Shown in pieces: positions 10,472 to 20,180 of a stretch of 64,000 nt of DNA (position 1 is its first letter; each line of letters begins with the position of its first letter). The notes below the pieces were generated by a model. The model searched no databases. It was not told where the DNA came from and was given only the letters and a program-made list of their open reading frames with translations. Source of the DNA: Diaphorobacter aerolatus (GTDB taxonomy: Bacteria; Pseudomonadota; Gammaproteobacteria; Burkholderiales; Burkholderiaceae_C); the NCBI RefSeq assembly GCF_014489535.1, contig NZ_CP060783.1, positions 4,299,501 through 4,363,500 on the forward strand, read 5' to 3'. A program made the translations under genes and the position numbers.

Positions 10472-11295
10472 TCATGCCGGGACGGCCTGGCGCTTGCGGG
10501 CCGCTTTCGCGTCGAGGATGCTCACGTCGATCTGGCGCCAGCGCCCGTCGTCGATGAGCCTCTCCAGCACTTCGCCGAGCATGTCGAAATACACCTCGTC
10601 GTGCCGATCGACCAGTTCGACCGATTCACCGTTCTGACGGTGCAGTTCCACCACGTAGGTGTCTCCGCCGCGGTCGTAGAGGATCGTCACCCGGCCCTCG
10701 AACTTCGCGGTCGAGACCGTGAAGCTGATCGCCGGCGGGGTCTCGATGATCTTGGAGGGCGTGGGATCGACCCAGGTGAAGTCGCGGGCACCGGCATCCA
10801 CCAGCATGTGGGTGATGCGCCGGAAGCGATCGGGGCCGGCATCTCCTCCAACTGCTCGATGAGCTGGCCCAACTCCATGCACTGCGGCGTGGGAATGGGC
10901 AGCTTGGCCGGCGCCGAGCCGAGGATGTGCCTCGTGATGGTGTACGGCGTGCCGTCCGAAGTCTCCTCGGTGATGACCTCCGGCGTGTCCGCGCGCAGTC
11001 CGTCGAAGCGACGACGGGCATAGGGTTGGACATGCACCTTGGCGCCTTCGGCAGGAACCGTGGTCGCCAGGCTGGGATCGAGCACCGCGAACTCGGAAGG
11101 CTTGAGCTTGACGACGATGGCATCGTCGGTCGCGGCGACCACCTTGCCGTCGAAGGGTTGGGGGTCGATGGCGAAGCCCAGCGTTGAGGACAGCGGCTGA
11201 TCATCGAACACGCGGTACTTGAACGACCGCACGTTGCGGGGCACATGGCCTGCGACCAGCGAAGGCATCATGGATTTGATGAGGGAACGATCCAT
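10472..11295 (-). CDS. conserved ICE hypothetical protein, about 274 aa, frame broken
   Basis: The N-terminal part begins MDRSLIKSMMPSLVAGHVPR and includes FAIDPQPFDGKVVAATDD. The C-terminal part contains PPAISFTVSTAKFEGRVTIL and ends KAARKRQAVPA. They lie in two frames and meet near 10,843 (LEEMP to PDRFRR); adding one base restores one protein. No known motif, signal peptide or membrane span. It is the first gene of a transcription unit that is preceded by a hairpin leader and copy B of the multi-hairpin element. Family not recognised. Confidence 0.5.
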
Positions 11296-11399
11296 GGGGA
11301 AACTCCTTGAGGAAAAACAAGGGATTCCCCGCCCGCAAGGGAGAGGTCCCTTGTGGGTGGCGTGGATGGACGCGGTAGGTCCGTAGGAAGAAACGACCA

Positions 11400-11487
11400 G
11401 CACGGTTTCCCGCGCTTGCAGCCTCGAAGGTCTCGACTGCCTGGGCATGTGCCGGCAACGCCGACGAACATGGGGCAAGCATGGCCC
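11400..11487 (-). promoter_or_regulatory. Conserved multi-hairpin element, copy B
   Basis: Minus-strand hairpins I (GTCGGC/GCCGGC, 11451-11465), II (GCAGTC/GGCTGC, 11418-11440) and III (GCGCGG-GAAA-CCGTGC, 11400-11415). The single-stranded parts CCCCATG, ACATGCC and TTCGAGG are shared with copy A. It lies between a terminator (11,551-11,575) and the leader of the gene starting at 11,295. No clear fourth hairpin. Confidence 0.5.
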
Positions 11488-11550
11488 TGGGGCGGTCTGC
11501 CTGCCCGCAGGAAACGGCACCGCACCACAACCGTTTTCCTGTGCTGCGGG

Positions 11551-11575
11551 CAAGAAAAAGCCCCTCGAAAGGGCT
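11551..11575 (-). terminator. Rho-independent terminator
   Basis: On the minus strand AGCCCT-TTCG-AGGGGCT is followed by TTTTTCTTG. It lies 8 bp after the stop of the 92-aa gene at 11,583-11,861. Confidence 0.5.
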
Positions 11576-11582
11576 GGAGGAA

Positions 11583-11861
11583 TCAGGCTTGGTACACGAA
11601 GTAGTGCTCGCGCTGACGCGGAAAGAACACGTGTTTCCACGTGTCGCCGCTTGTGTTGCCACCGTCGAAGACGACCATTTCGTAGTCGTCCACGTCGGTG
11701 TCCACCAGGTCGGCGCTGGCGATATGGCGCATGTGCAGCGTGCCGCTCATGCGCTCGAATACCAGGATCTGGCCGATGGCATCTTCCTGGCTCATGGCGT
11801 TGACGCAGGCTCCGAGTTGGTGCTCGAAGTCGGATGCGGGTGTGATGAGGTCGGGGAACAT
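11583..11861 (-). CDS. small acidic ICE hypothetical protein, 92 aa
   Basis: Acidic protein starting MFPDLITPASDFEHQLGACV and ending with an aromatic stretch (KHVFFPRQREHYFVYQA). No membrane segment. Last gene of its transcription unit, followed directly by a rho-independent terminator. The start at 11861 follows AGGAGCGATCCC. I do not recognise the family. Confidence 0.5.
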   Translation of the reverse strand: MFPDLITPASDFEHQLGACVNAMSQEDAIGQILVFERMSGTLHMRHIASADLVDTDVDDYEMVVFDGGNTSGDTWKHVFFPRQREHYFVYQA

Positions 11862-11958
11862 GGGATCGCTCCTGTGAAAGTGCGCCGGCCCGGCTCTCTG
11901 GCGGGAGACCGGGCCGGCATGCGGTGAGGACAAGGAAGGCCGGGGATGTGTGTGGCAG

Positions 11959-12695
11959 CTATTCGCCGGCCAGCGATAGGCCCGGCAACACGGGTGCGTC
12001 GGCATCGAGGATGAGGATGCGCACGTCGGCCTGGCCGGCCAGTTCAAGGATCTGTGCCAGCTCGTCCGGCATGCCCTTGCTGCGGTGCTCCTGCCGAAGC
12101 TGCTCGGCGGCGATCCCCTCGACGTCCTGCAGGTGCTGGTCCGTCCAGGGCGTGGAGATCAGCTTGACGCCGATCGCCGGGCTGTAGGGAATCCGGAACG
12201 CGATGAACAAAAAGGCCTCCGGCGTCGCGAGGTCAGCCAGGTTGGCCAGGTACTGGCCGGTTTCGCGGCTGATGTGCGCGCTGCTGATTTCCCAGCACCG
12301 GCTGTAGTAGCCGGTCTCGAAGCTCAACCGCTGCACGACTTCCCGTGCGGCCTCGGCCGAATAGGTGTCGCCAATGTGGACGGGGCGGCCGTCGAAGTCG
12401 TCGCCGTGGATCGCGTACACCACGGCACCCACCATGCCTTCGCCGCTGCCCCTTCAGCCGCGTCGCATTCGGCGATCAGTGCGGCGCCGACAGGTTCGGT
12501 GCCAGTCCTGACCACCGCGAAGTCGCTGGTGATGATGCAAGGAGAAGAAACCAGCGCCGCGTCGCAGAGGTGCTGCTGGCTCGGGTGGATGTTTCGCCAA
12601 ACATGCGGGCTTCCGTCCTCGTAGCTGATGGACAGCGTGCGGACGATTTTCAGATTCCAGTAGCCGCGTAGAAAGGGATTGGGATTCTGGGACAT
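11959..12695 (-). CDS. DUF5983-like ICE protein, frame broken
   Basis: The N-terminal part starts MSQNPNPFLRGYWNLKIVRT and the C-terminal part contains ETGYYSRCWEISSAHIS and GVKLISTPWTDQHLQ, which recall the DUF5983 domain often found on ICEs and plasmids. The two parts are in different frames that meet near 12,435; one base must be restored. Total about 244 aa. The C-terminal end is leucine-rich and acidic. The function of DUF5983 is unknown. Start at 12695, with a GGAG site in the leader hairpin region 12,700-12,740. Confidence 0.5.
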
Positions 12696-12777
12696 GGGAT
12701 TTCTCCAACAGAATAATGATGGAGCAAATCCCGCCACCGGGAATTGACCCCGGTGGGTGGAAAGAAAGGAAACAGCG

Positions 12778-13464
12778 TCAGGTGACGCTGATCGTTGGCG
12801 TTTGGGCCAATCGCTCGGCGACGCGCCGGCGCAAATTCATGCGGAATGGCTCGTCGCTGACGCCCGCCAGCAGATTGATGGTCTCCAGCGCGATCAGGGC
12901 CGAAGCCTCTTCGATGTCGGCGGCCACAATGGTCTTGCGCAATTGGTCGCCGAGCTGGAGGGCCTGGGAGGAGGAGCTGATGAAGCGGACCTCGCGGCTC
13001 AGGTAGCAGCCGTTGCCGCCGAACTCGAACAGCCGCGGCTTGCTGCAGTACCAGCAGCCCTCGAACTGGATGGCGGTCAGGTGGTGCCCGTCATCGAACC
13101 GGGTGGCGATCAGAAACAATGCGTCGAGATCGGCGGTGTCCTCGAACGAATGACGGTCGATCAAGTTCCCCAGCTCTTCGTCCTCATCGGCACGGAAGTG
13201 CACGGCGAGCAGTTCGAGCAGCGGCGGGATCGACAGCCCTTCGTCGTCCGGCATCGGAATACCGAGTTGCGTGGCCAGGTCTTCCAGGCCATCGAGCACG
13301 TCCGGCCATTGCGGATTGGTGGTCTCGGCGATCTGGGCGATGTAGGCCTGCCCGTTGCCGGGGTGGCTCTCGTCCAGCGCGAAGGCGCCGAACAGCGCCT
13401 GGATGACGGGCGTCACACGGTCGAGCACGAGAACGCCGGTGGCTTCGTAGTAGTTGTTGGCCAT
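12778..13464 (-). CDS. conserved ICE hypothetical protein, 228 aa
   Basis: Complete frame, acidic, starting MANNYYEATGVLVLDRVTPV. It contains FEGCWYCSKPRLFEFGGNGC, a short region with three Cys. The C-terminus is more basic (MNLRRRVAERLAQ). No signal peptide or membrane segment. Start at 13464 behind AAAGGAGCC. Located in the leftward cluster between the DUF5983-like gene and a 130-aa hypothetical. Family not recognised. Confidence 0.5.
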   Translation of the reverse strand: MANNYYEATGVLVLDRVTPVIQALFGAFALDESHPGNGQAYIAQIAETTNPQWPDVLDGLEDLATQLGIPMPDDEGLSIPPLLELLAVHFRADEDEELGNLIDRHSFEDTADLDALFLIATRFDDGHHLTAIQFEGCWYCSKPRLFEFGGNGCYLSREVRFISSSSQALQLGDQLRKTIVAADIEEASALIALETINLLAGVSDEPFRMNLRRRVAERLAQTPTISVT

Positions 13465-13646
13465 GAAGGCTCCTTTCGATGAATGAACGGAGCCAGCCCT
13501 TGCGGACGATGGCATCCGCAGGGGAAACCGCCTGATGCCGGATGGCGCTGGGCGGGGAGAAAACGCGAGGGACATGGCCTCGAACGAGGCGCATGTCCCT
13601 CATGGGGTCCCGTGAACGCAGTGATGAAGGTGTGCCAGGGACCGGC

Positions 13647-14039
13647 TCACCAACCGCTGTAGTTCAGCAGCAGGTCGGCGATCACCTGGCGACGTTGCAG
13701 ATCGAGACCATCGAAGTTCGACAGTCCTTGGAAGTGGCAGCGCTTGAGCATGGCACCGCCCTCGCGCGCGTTGTAGAAGCTGAACATGGCGGACAGGAAC
13801 ATGCGTTCCCCGCTGCTCAGGACGCCGAGTGCGTCGTTGGCACGCAGCATGTCGGGACGCAGATCCCACTTGCTCTTTGCCTGGTTCAGGCCTTCGCGCG
13901 TGCCGTCGCCAAACCATTGCGGGCCTGCGATCTCGACGCCGCGCTTCCAGACCTCGAAGAAGGCTTGGGGCGCGGCGGCGAAATGCTGCTCTTCCCGCAT
14001 GATCTGATCGACGACTTCCTGGGGCAAAAGCTGGTTCAT
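13647..14039 (-). CDS. conserved ICE hypothetical protein, 130 aa
   Basis: Starts MNQLLPQEVVDQIMREEQHF, predicted helical, ends LDLQRRQVIADLLLNYSGW. No known motif, no membrane span. The start at 14039 is 21 bp after the stop of the 70-aa gene upstream, so the two are probably one transcription unit. The family is not recognised. Confidence 0.5.
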   Translation of the reverse strand: MNQLLPQEVVDQIMREEQHFAAAPQAFFEVWKRGVEIAGPQWFGDGTREGLNQAKSKWDLRPDMLRANDALGVLSSGERMFLSAMFSFYNAREGGAMLKRCHFQGLSNFDGLDLQRRQVIADLLLNYSGW

Positions 14040-14060
14040 GACGTGGTTCCTCCAGTTGGA

Positions 14061-14273
14061 TCAGGGTGTGGCGAGCTGGGACCAGCCGCCTCTTTCGAGG
14101 GCACGTTGAGCCGCGGCATAGCTGCGGAAGTACTGGCAGGATTCCCGCGAAACGGGACCTTCTGTATCGCGCGTGCCGATGTAGTGGCCGGCGGCGCTAT
14201 GCAGGATTTCGAGCGGCAGGAACTTGCCGCAATGGATCAAGGCCAACTGGCCGAAAGAGGCTTGCTGGGACAT
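14061..14273 (-). CDS. small ICE hypothetical protein, 70 aa
   Basis: Starts MSQQASFGQLALIHCGKFLP and ends RALERGGWSQLATP. The start at 14273 follows AAGGAGCCC. A hairpin leader (14,274-14,344) and copy C of the multi-hairpin element lie upstream, which makes this the first gene of its unit. A longer reading of the same frame would run through the leader and is not likely. Function unknown. Confidence 0.5.
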   Translation of the reverse strand: MSQQASFGQLALIHCGKFLPLEILHSAAGHYIGTRDTEGPVSRESCQYFRSYAAAQRALERGGWSQLATP

Positions 14274-14344
14274 GGACGGGCTCCTTGGAAAAAGCGGGGC
14301 CTCGTCCCTCACGGGATGGCAGCTCCCGCACGCGGTTGAGAAAA

Positions 14345-14494
14345 AAGCATCGGCGTCACGGGTGACGCGCGTCCGCAGACTCGATGCGATGGCGGACTGG
14401 CGGGTAGCGCGGAAAGAATCCGCGGCAGCCTGGAAACTCTGGCTGCTGGCATGGTGCTGACGAATCAGCGACACATGCGGGCAGCTTCATGCGC
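14345..14494 (-). promoter_or_regulatory. Conserved multi-hairpin element, copy C
   Basis: Minus-strand hairpins I (GCTGA-TTCG-TCAGC, 14456-14469), II (GCAGCC/GGCTGC, 14425-14446), III (CGCGGA/TCCGCG, 14408-14424) and IV (GCGTCA-CCCG-TGACGC, 14353-14368) followed by GATGCTTTTTTC. Same order as in copy A. It lies between a terminator (14,553-14,585) and the 70-aa gene. Confidence 0.5.
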
Positions 14495-14552
14495 GAGGCG
14501 AGCCGCGTCAGCCGGAAATCGGCATTTGCAACAGCCCCGATTGGCGAACGCG

Positions 14553-14585
14553 GAAAAAAGAAAGCCCCGCAATAAGTGCGGGGCT
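14553..14585 (-). terminator. Rho-independent terminator
   Basis: On the minus strand GCCCCGC-ACTTATT-GCGGGGC is followed by TTTCTTTTTTCC. It lies just downstream of the 103-aa gene at 14,611-14,922. Confidence 0.5.
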
Positions 14586-14610
14586 GTCAGGAGGATGAGG
14601 CGAAACTGGG

Positions 14611-14922
14611 TCAGCGAGGCCTGTCGCCCAGTACATGCTGCTTCCACAGGGCGAATGCCTCGTCCGGTCCCAGCTCTGCGAGGATGACGATGGGCTGGCC
14701 CCGACGGGCACGCAGCGATGCGAAATACGCTGGCCGGTCGGCGATGGCGTTGAGCTTGATGCCCTTTAGGAACAGCAACTGGCGGGGGCGAACTTTGGTG
14801 GTAACGCAGGCATGATTGCGCTTGTTTGGGGCAAAAGGGCCAGCGAAGCGGGCGGACACGGCCAGAAAACCGCGACGAACTACTTGTACTTGCCAGGCGA
14901 GGCGAACGGGTGACATCAGCAT
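14611..14922 (-). CDS. ICE hypothetical protein, 103 aa
   Basis: Basic protein with MSPVRLAWQVQVVRRGFLAV at or near the start and a C-terminal part PIVILAELGPDEAFALWKQH. The true start may be the ATG at 14916. The gene ends at a terminator, which supports transcription. It is the last recognisable ICE cluster gene before the metal island. Family not recognised. Confidence 0.5.
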   Translation of the reverse strand: MLMSPVRLAWQVQVVRRGFLAVSARFAGPFAPNKRNHACVTTKVRPRQLLFLKGIKLNAIADRPAYFASLRARRGQPIVILAELGPDEAFALWKQHVLGDRPR

Positions 14923-15074
14923 ATCGCTATGCGGTAAAGAAGACCGTCCTAAAGCTTGCAGGATCCCGGCATAGCTTCATCATCACCTCTCCGTGACGGC
15001 TCATTGGAACGAAAAAGGCCAGCATCGCCGTGATGGACTTTCATAATTGCCAGGTCAACTGGCTTGCGTGCTGT

Positions 15075-15233
15075 TTATTCACAGCAAGGCATTGCGACGT
15101 CGTTGCAGCAATCGCCGCCATCGCAACAGGGCGTTGCAGCAAAAGCGGCGGTGGGCGCTAGCATGAGGGCCAAGCCGCGGCCGCTCATGCTGGGGGCCGT
15201 TCTCTTCAGATTGGTGTCCTGCACCGTGTGCAT
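15075..15233 (-). CDS. small secreted Cys-rich protein of metal island
   Basis: 52-aa protein that is too short for most gene finders. The start MHTVQDTNLKRTAPSMSGRG is basic; a hydrophobic stretch LALMLAPTAAFA looks like a signal peptide with cleavage after AFA. The mature part (ATPCCDGGDCCNDVAMPCCE) has three Cys-Cys pairs in about 20 residues. Such a peptide could bind soft metals (Cd, Pb, Hg, Zn) in the periplasm. It lies 25 bp downstream of lspA in the cadA-lspA unit. The role is inferred from composition and context. Confidence 0.5.
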   Translation of the reverse strand: MHTVQDTNLKRTAPSMSGRGLALMLAPTAAFAATPCCDGGDCCNDVAMPCCE

Positions 15234-15258
15234 TGCGAATTTCCGGATCGTCCCAGTG

Positions 15259-15757
15259 TCACTGGGACTCCTTTGTGGCGGCCGGGTTCTCCACGCTCAT
15301 GAACGACTGGGCCACCAGCGCGATCGCCCCGCCACGATGGCCATGTCAGCGATGTTGAAGGCGGGCCAGTGCCAGCCGTGCAGGTGAAAGTCGATGTAGT
15401 CGATAACGTGCCGCGCGTGGCGCGGTCGAACGCGTTGCCCAATGCGCCGCCCAGAATGAGGCTGTACGAAAGGCCTTCCGTTTTGCGCAGCGGCCGGGAG
15501 AGCAGCCATGCGAGCCATGCCGATATTGCGAACGCGATCGCCAGAAAAAACCACCGCTGCCAGCCGCCCGCGCCAGCAAGGAAGCTGAACGCCGCGCCGG
15601 GATTGAGAGCGTGAACTAGGTTGAAGAATGACGCCACCTCGTGCGACCAACCCAAGGGAGTTGTCGCGTCAATGTAGCTCTTAGCTGCCTGATCGCCGGC
15701 GAATATAACGATCGCGAGTGAGTACCACTGCGTCTTGCGAAGAGATGGTTCATCCAT
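15259..15757 (-). CDS. lspA: Signal peptidase II (LspA), metal-island copy, frame broken
   Basis: Lipoprotein signal peptidase, four hydrophobic segments. Typical parts: [10 protein letters not shown] near the N-terminus (first catalytic region), [24 protein letters not shown], then [10 protein letters not shown] and [11 protein letters not shown] carrying the catalytic Asp. The last part is [20 protein letters not shown]. The pieces need one missing base near 15,420 and one near 15,335 (GCGGGGGCG expected). The gene begins 3 bp after the cadA stop, as pbrC-like lspA copies do next to Pb/Cd ATPases. It is an accessory copy, not the housekeeping lspA. Confidence 0.5.
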
Positions 15758-15760
15758 TGT

Positions 15761-18670
15761 TCATGCCGCCTTGAACTTCAGGAGGCGCAGCCCATTGACG
15801 ACAACCAAAAGACTTGCCCCCATGTCAGCGAACACAGCCATCCACATGGTGGCATGCCCTGTGAACGTCAACGCAAGGAACACCGCCTTGATGCCAAGGG
15901 CCAGAACGATGTTCTGCGTGAGGATCGCCGCAGTGCTACGCGACAGCCGGATGAAGGCGGGGATCTTGCGCAGGTCGTCGTCCATCAGGGCGACGTCGGC
16001 TGTTTCGATCGCGGTGTCGGTGCCGGCCGCGCCCATGGCGAAGCCGATGTCGGCACGGGCGAGCGCGGGCGAATCGTTGATGCCGTCGCCCACCATGCCC
16101 ACCTGGCCCTCGCCGCCGACCAGGCTTTCGATGGTCTTGAGCTTGTCTTCGGGCAGTTGGTCACCACGGGCTTCAGAGATTCCGACCTGGGCAGCGATGG
16201 CCGCGGCCGTGTGCTGGTTGTCCCCGTCAGCATCAGCGTGCGCACACCCAGCGCCTGCAGGTCGGCCACCGCCTCACGGCTGGTTTCCTTCACGGTGTCG
16301 GCCACTGCAAAAATGCCGAGCACGGTCGCATCGTCCATCAGCAGGATCGCTGTCTTGCCTTGGCGCTCCAGGGTCTCCAGCCGAGCCTGGAGCGTCGCTT
16401 CGCTCAGGCCCAGCTCCTGGGCGAGCCTGTGGTTGCCCATGTGCAACATGCGCCCGGCGACGCGGCCGCGCACGCCGCGGCCAGGCAGCGCCGCGAAGTC
16501 GTCGACCTCGTGCAGCGCGATGCCGTCACGGTTCGCCTTGCGGGCGATGGCCTGAGACACAGGATGGTCCGAGCGTGCCGCGAGGCTTGCGGCCCAGGCG
16601 GCAACTTCCTGCGCCTCGCCGATCAGCGGCACGAAGTCGGTCTGCTCGGGCTTGCCATGTGTGAGTGTGCCGGTCTTGTCCAGGGCCAACGCCTTGAGCT
16701 TGCGCCCGCCCTCCAGGTAGACGCCACCCTTGATCAGGATGCCGCGTCGGGCGGCAGCGGCCAAGCCGCTGACGATGGTGACCGGCGTGGAGATGACCAG
16801 AGCGCAGGGGCAGGCGATCACCAGCAGTACCAGGGCCTTGTAGACCCAGTCAAACCATGCGCCGCCGAAGGCGAGCGGCGGCACGACGGCAACCAGCACG
16901 GACACCGCGAACACCGCCGGCGTGTAGACGCGGGCGAACTGGTCGACGAAGCGCTGCGTGGGCGCACGGCTGCCCTGCGCGGACTCCACGGCATGGATGA
17001 TGCGCGCGAGCGTCGAGTCGCTGGCGCCTGCGGTCACCTTGTATTCGAAAGAGCCGGTCTCATTGATGGTTCCGGCGAAGACCTGGTCACCTTCGGCCTT
17101 CTCGACGGGCAGGCTCTCGCCGGTGATGGGCGCCTGGTTGATGGCCGATCGACCCGAGGTGATCAGGCCGTCCAGTGCGATGCGCTCGCCAGGACGCACG
17201 CGGACCACCGCGCCCTTTGCGACCTCCTTGGCCGGCAGCTCTGTCCATGAGCCATCGGCCTGCCGCACGGTCGCGGTCTCGGGCGCCAAGTCCATCAGCC
17301 CCGAATGGCGTTGCGGGCGCGGTCCAGCGACTTCGCCTCGATCACTTCCGCCAACGCGAACAGGAACATGACCATGGCGGCCTCCGGCCAGTGGCCGATC
17401 GCCATGCCGCCGGTGACCGCGATGGCCATCAGGGCGTTCATGTTCAGGTTGAGGTTCTTCAGCGCGATCCAGCCCTTCTTGTAGGTGCTGAGGCCGCCGG
17501 TGAAGATCGAAACCAGTGCCAGCACGATCACGGCCCAATGATTGCCGTCGTTGACCCAGTACACGCCTTCGGCGGCCACCGCCGCAACGCCCGAAACCGC
17601 CATCGGCCACCAATTGGTCTTGTGCGCGGCCACCGGGGCATCGCGCGGCTCATCAGTCCTCTGGACCTCGGCTTCCATGCCCAGCGATTCGATGGCTTCG
17701 ACTGCCGGCTTGATCGCGTCGGGTGTGTGCCGAACCGTGAGCGTGCGCTGCATCAGGTTGAAATCCATTCCCTGCACGCCCGGCATGCCTTGCAGCTTGC
17801 CGCGGATCAGACTTTCCTCGGTCGGACAGTCCATCTTCGCGATGCGAAGTACCGTGGTGGCTGTCTGCATGTCCTGCCGCGCAGCCTGCATTCCAATGGA
17901 AGCAAGCGCCTTCTCGATCGGCGCTGAGGTCGCCAGCGTGTGCTGGACTCCCAGCACACGCTGCATCAGATTGAAGTCGAGCGCGGTCACACCCGGCAGC
18001 TTGCCCAGCCGGTCGCGGATCAGCGCTTCTTCCGTCGGGCAATCCATGTTCTCGATCCGGTACGTCACCCGCTCGCCGATCGGCGGCGCGGAAACGGCAG
18101 CGGTTGGTTGCTGCTGCAGGGCCGAGGATGGGATCACAGCCGCGGCTTCGATCGGCCCCGTGTGGCCGAAGGTCTGCTCCTTGGCGCGCATGCCGATCGA
18201 GGCCAGGACCTGCTCCATCTGCGCGCGTGCCTGAGCGAGGTGTTTCACCGACAGGGTGCGCTCAGCGAGGTCGAAGTCGAGGTCCTGAATTCCCTCGACT
18301 GCCCGAGGTGCGAGCGGATGAGTTTCTCCTCGCTCGGGCAGTCCATGTTCTCGATGCGGTAGGTGGTCGACACGGCGGCGTCTCGGACAGCCTGAGCCTT
18401 CATGCCCACCGAATTCAGCGCTTGCTCCAAGGCATCGGCCGAGACTTCGCGGTGCGAAATGGTCAACAAACGCTGCGGAAGATCGAACAGGAGCCGCTCG
18501 ACACCGGGCATGCCCTCCAGCGTTCGCCGCACCAGTGCTTCCTCATTGCGGCAATCCATGTTGCTCACGTGGAAAACGGTGGTTTCAGTGCTGGCCTGCT
18601 CACTGGCGCACGCCGTCTGTTGGCCATTGCCGCCGGAGCAGGCGCATGGGCTGGAAGGTTCTTTGTTCAT
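15761..18670 (-). CDS. cadA: Cd/Pb/Zn-type P1B ATPase with four HMA domains (CadA/PbrA-like), frame broken
   Basis: Heavy-metal efflux ATPase of the inner membrane, about 970 aa when assembled. Four N-terminal HMA-like domains have NMDCRNEE, NMDCPSEE, NMDCPTEE and KMDCPTEE motifs. Later come the membrane metal site CPC (VIACPCALV), the phosphorylation site DKTGTLTHG, and GDGINDSPALARADIG. The coding parts are in four frames, which meet near 18,300, 17,300 and 16,210, each consistent with one missing base. The first 60 aa are Cys-rich (PCACSGG). Promoter and regulator are divergent at 18.7 kb; lspA follows. Metal specificity cannot be fixed from sequence alone. Confidence 0.5.
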
Positions 18671-18710
18671 AGATCGCTCTTCATTGACAAGGTTTTCCCC
18701 GGATGCCATC

Positions 18711-18741
18711 ATTAGAAAACCTCTAGTAGATATAGAGTCAA
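18711..18741 (-). promoter_or_regulatory. cadA promoter with MerR-type operator
   Basis: Minus strand: -35 TTGACT (18736-18741), 19-bp spacer, -10 TCTAAT. The spacer contains the dyad CTCTA...TAGAG. Lies between cadA and the divergent CadR/PbrR-type regulator. Coordinates could be off by 2. Confidence 0.5.
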
Positions 18742-18761
18742 GTTTTTTATAGGAAGCAACC

Positions 18762-19160
18762 ATGATGCGGATCGGTGAACTGGGCAAGAAGGCAGATTGC
18801 TTGGTGCAGACCGTGCGCTTTTACGAGTCAGAAGGCTTGCTGCCCGAGCCTGCACGTAGCGAGGGCAACTTCAGGCTCTATGACGAAGTCCATTTGCAGC
18901 GCTTGCTGTTCATCCGCCGCTGCCGGGCGAAGGACATGACGCTGGATGAGATCCGTCAACTGCTGAACTTACGGGATCGGCCAGAGTTGGGCTGCGGCGA
19001 GGTGAACGCGCTGGTCGACGCTCATATCGCGCAAGTGCGGACCAAGATGAAGGAATTGCGCGCCTTGGAGCGCGAGTTAATGGATCTGCGACGCTCCTGC
19101 GATAGCGCCCGAACCTCGCGCGAGTGCGGCATTCTCAACAGCTTGGCCGAGCCCGCCTGA
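18762..19160 (+). CDS. cadR: CadR/PbrR-type MerR-family regulator
   Basis: 132-aa MerR-family protein divergent from cadA. Helix-turn-helix at residues 1-40 (MMRIGELGKKADCLVQTVRF), long dimer helix, and Cys in LGCGEVN and in SCDSARTSRECGIL, the arrangement of Cd(II)/Pb(II) sensors. It probably activates the cadA-lspA unit and possibly the two similar promoters at 20.1-20.2 kb. Complete frame. The distinction between CadR and PbrR is not possible from this alone. Confidence 0.5.
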   Translation: MMRIGELGKKADCLVQTVRFYESEGLLPEPARSEGNFRLYDEVHLQRLLFIRRCRAKDMTLDEIRQLLNLRDRPELGCGEVNALVDAHIAQVRTKMKELRALERELMDLRRSCDSARTSRECGILNSLAEPA

Positions 19161-19614
19161 AGCTCGAGCGTGTCATCGGTGCTGGAAGTGATCGGGTCCA
19201 GTTCTGAGAGCCACGTGCCGCGCTCCATCATGCGAAAGCGCGCGATTCTGACGTTTTGAGACGGCGTGCGACCGAGGGCGTGGCCCACAGGAGCCAGCGC
19301 GAGCCGGACGACCTGCGCGCCGCAATCTCCGCCACCTTACGGGTTCTCCAGGCCAGACCGAGCATCGCGGCGTGGCTGCGCAGGTGCAGGTGCAGGCCAA
19401 GGTAGCAGTGCGCCACGACGCGGCCCGACTCATGGGCACGCCACGCAACTCGCGATCGCTTCGCAAGAAGCCGCAAGGCCCGACTCGCGCAAGAATGCGA
19501 CGTGGGCAAGATCGTATAGCCAGCAGCGCAAGCGTTTGCCGCTGCTGGCCGGCTCCGGAAGGGATAGACAAGCTGCGGGCCGTAGTCCATTGGAAAGTCC
19601 ATCTTTCTTGAGTG
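19161..19614. other. 455-bp stretch without a recognised gene
   Basis: Three overlapping reading frames exist on the minus strand here, but none continues into a known family and none has a convincing start. The stretch may be the decayed 3' part of the desaturase-like locus or a fragment of another gene. I see no inverted-repeat ends of an insertion sequence. Confidence 0.5.
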
Positions 19615-20078
19615 TCACTCTTTGGCGCCCAGCGTGTGCTTTTGCGACCGGAAAGCGCTGAACAAGTGGCCCCCGGGCATCCAGAAATCGCCGTAGTTGA
19701 CTTGGGCGTCTTCGTGCTCACGCTTGTGATGCCAGCGATGGGCTTCAGCCACCCCGATCAACAATCCCAACGGCCCGACCCGGTATCCCAGATTGGAGTG
19801 CTGGAAGGCCAGATGCACGACCAAGAAGCCGAGCCATGCGCCGACGGCCAACCACAGCTTGGAACGCCGCTACTGGCTCAACGGGGAGTGGAAAGGCCGC
19901 CCGCCCTCTAGCAAGGCGGCACAAGCGAGCGCGACGATCACTGTGAGTAGCTCCGTCGGAAAAGACGGCCGGCCGGTCGCGAGCTCGCCGAAGAGCACAA
20001 CCGCAGTGGCGCCACGGATCAGTGGATAGCAGCCATACCGGATGACAGTCGCAATGAAGGGGGCGCATTGGTGCTCAT
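19615..20078 (-). pseudogene. Fatty-acid hydroxylase/sterol-desaturase-like protein, probably broken or truncated
   Basis: The C-terminal part has the di-iron-type His motif HRWHHKREHEDAQVNYGDFW and the preceding LVVHLAFQHSNLGYRVGPLG. The N-terminal start MSTNAP is at 20,078. The N-terminal and middle parts are in other frames, with breaks near 20,060 and 19,860. The protein ends soon after the His motif (KHTLGAKE), which is shorter than I expect for the family, so it may be truncated as well as frame-broken. Its MerR-type promoter (20,105-20,136) suggests metal-induced expression. Such genes are often seen next to cadmium/zinc ATPases on ICEs. Confidence 0.5.
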
Positions 20079-20104
20079 CTGTTCTGTCCTAAAGCTCTGA
20101 CTGG

Positions 20105-20136
20105 ATTGGAAAACCTTCTAGCTACGGTAGAGTCAA
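20105..20136 (-). promoter_or_regulatory. MerR-type promoter of the desaturase-like gene
   Basis: Minus strand: -35 TTGACT (20131-20136), 20-bp spacer, -10 TCCAAT (20105-20110). The spacer starts CTACCGTAGCTAGAAGG and resembles the cadA promoter. Confidence 0.5.
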
Positions 20137-20180
20137 GGGCGTCCGGGAAGACCCTGTGGCAAGTTCGTTGCATCTGCGCC

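Noticed and set aside
14952..20095. Shared GTCCTAAAGCT at about 14,952 and 20,088 as possible ends of the metal island
   Set aside because: Only 11 bp, followed by weak similarity; the second copy is the leader of a gene. Not enough for an attachment or IS end.
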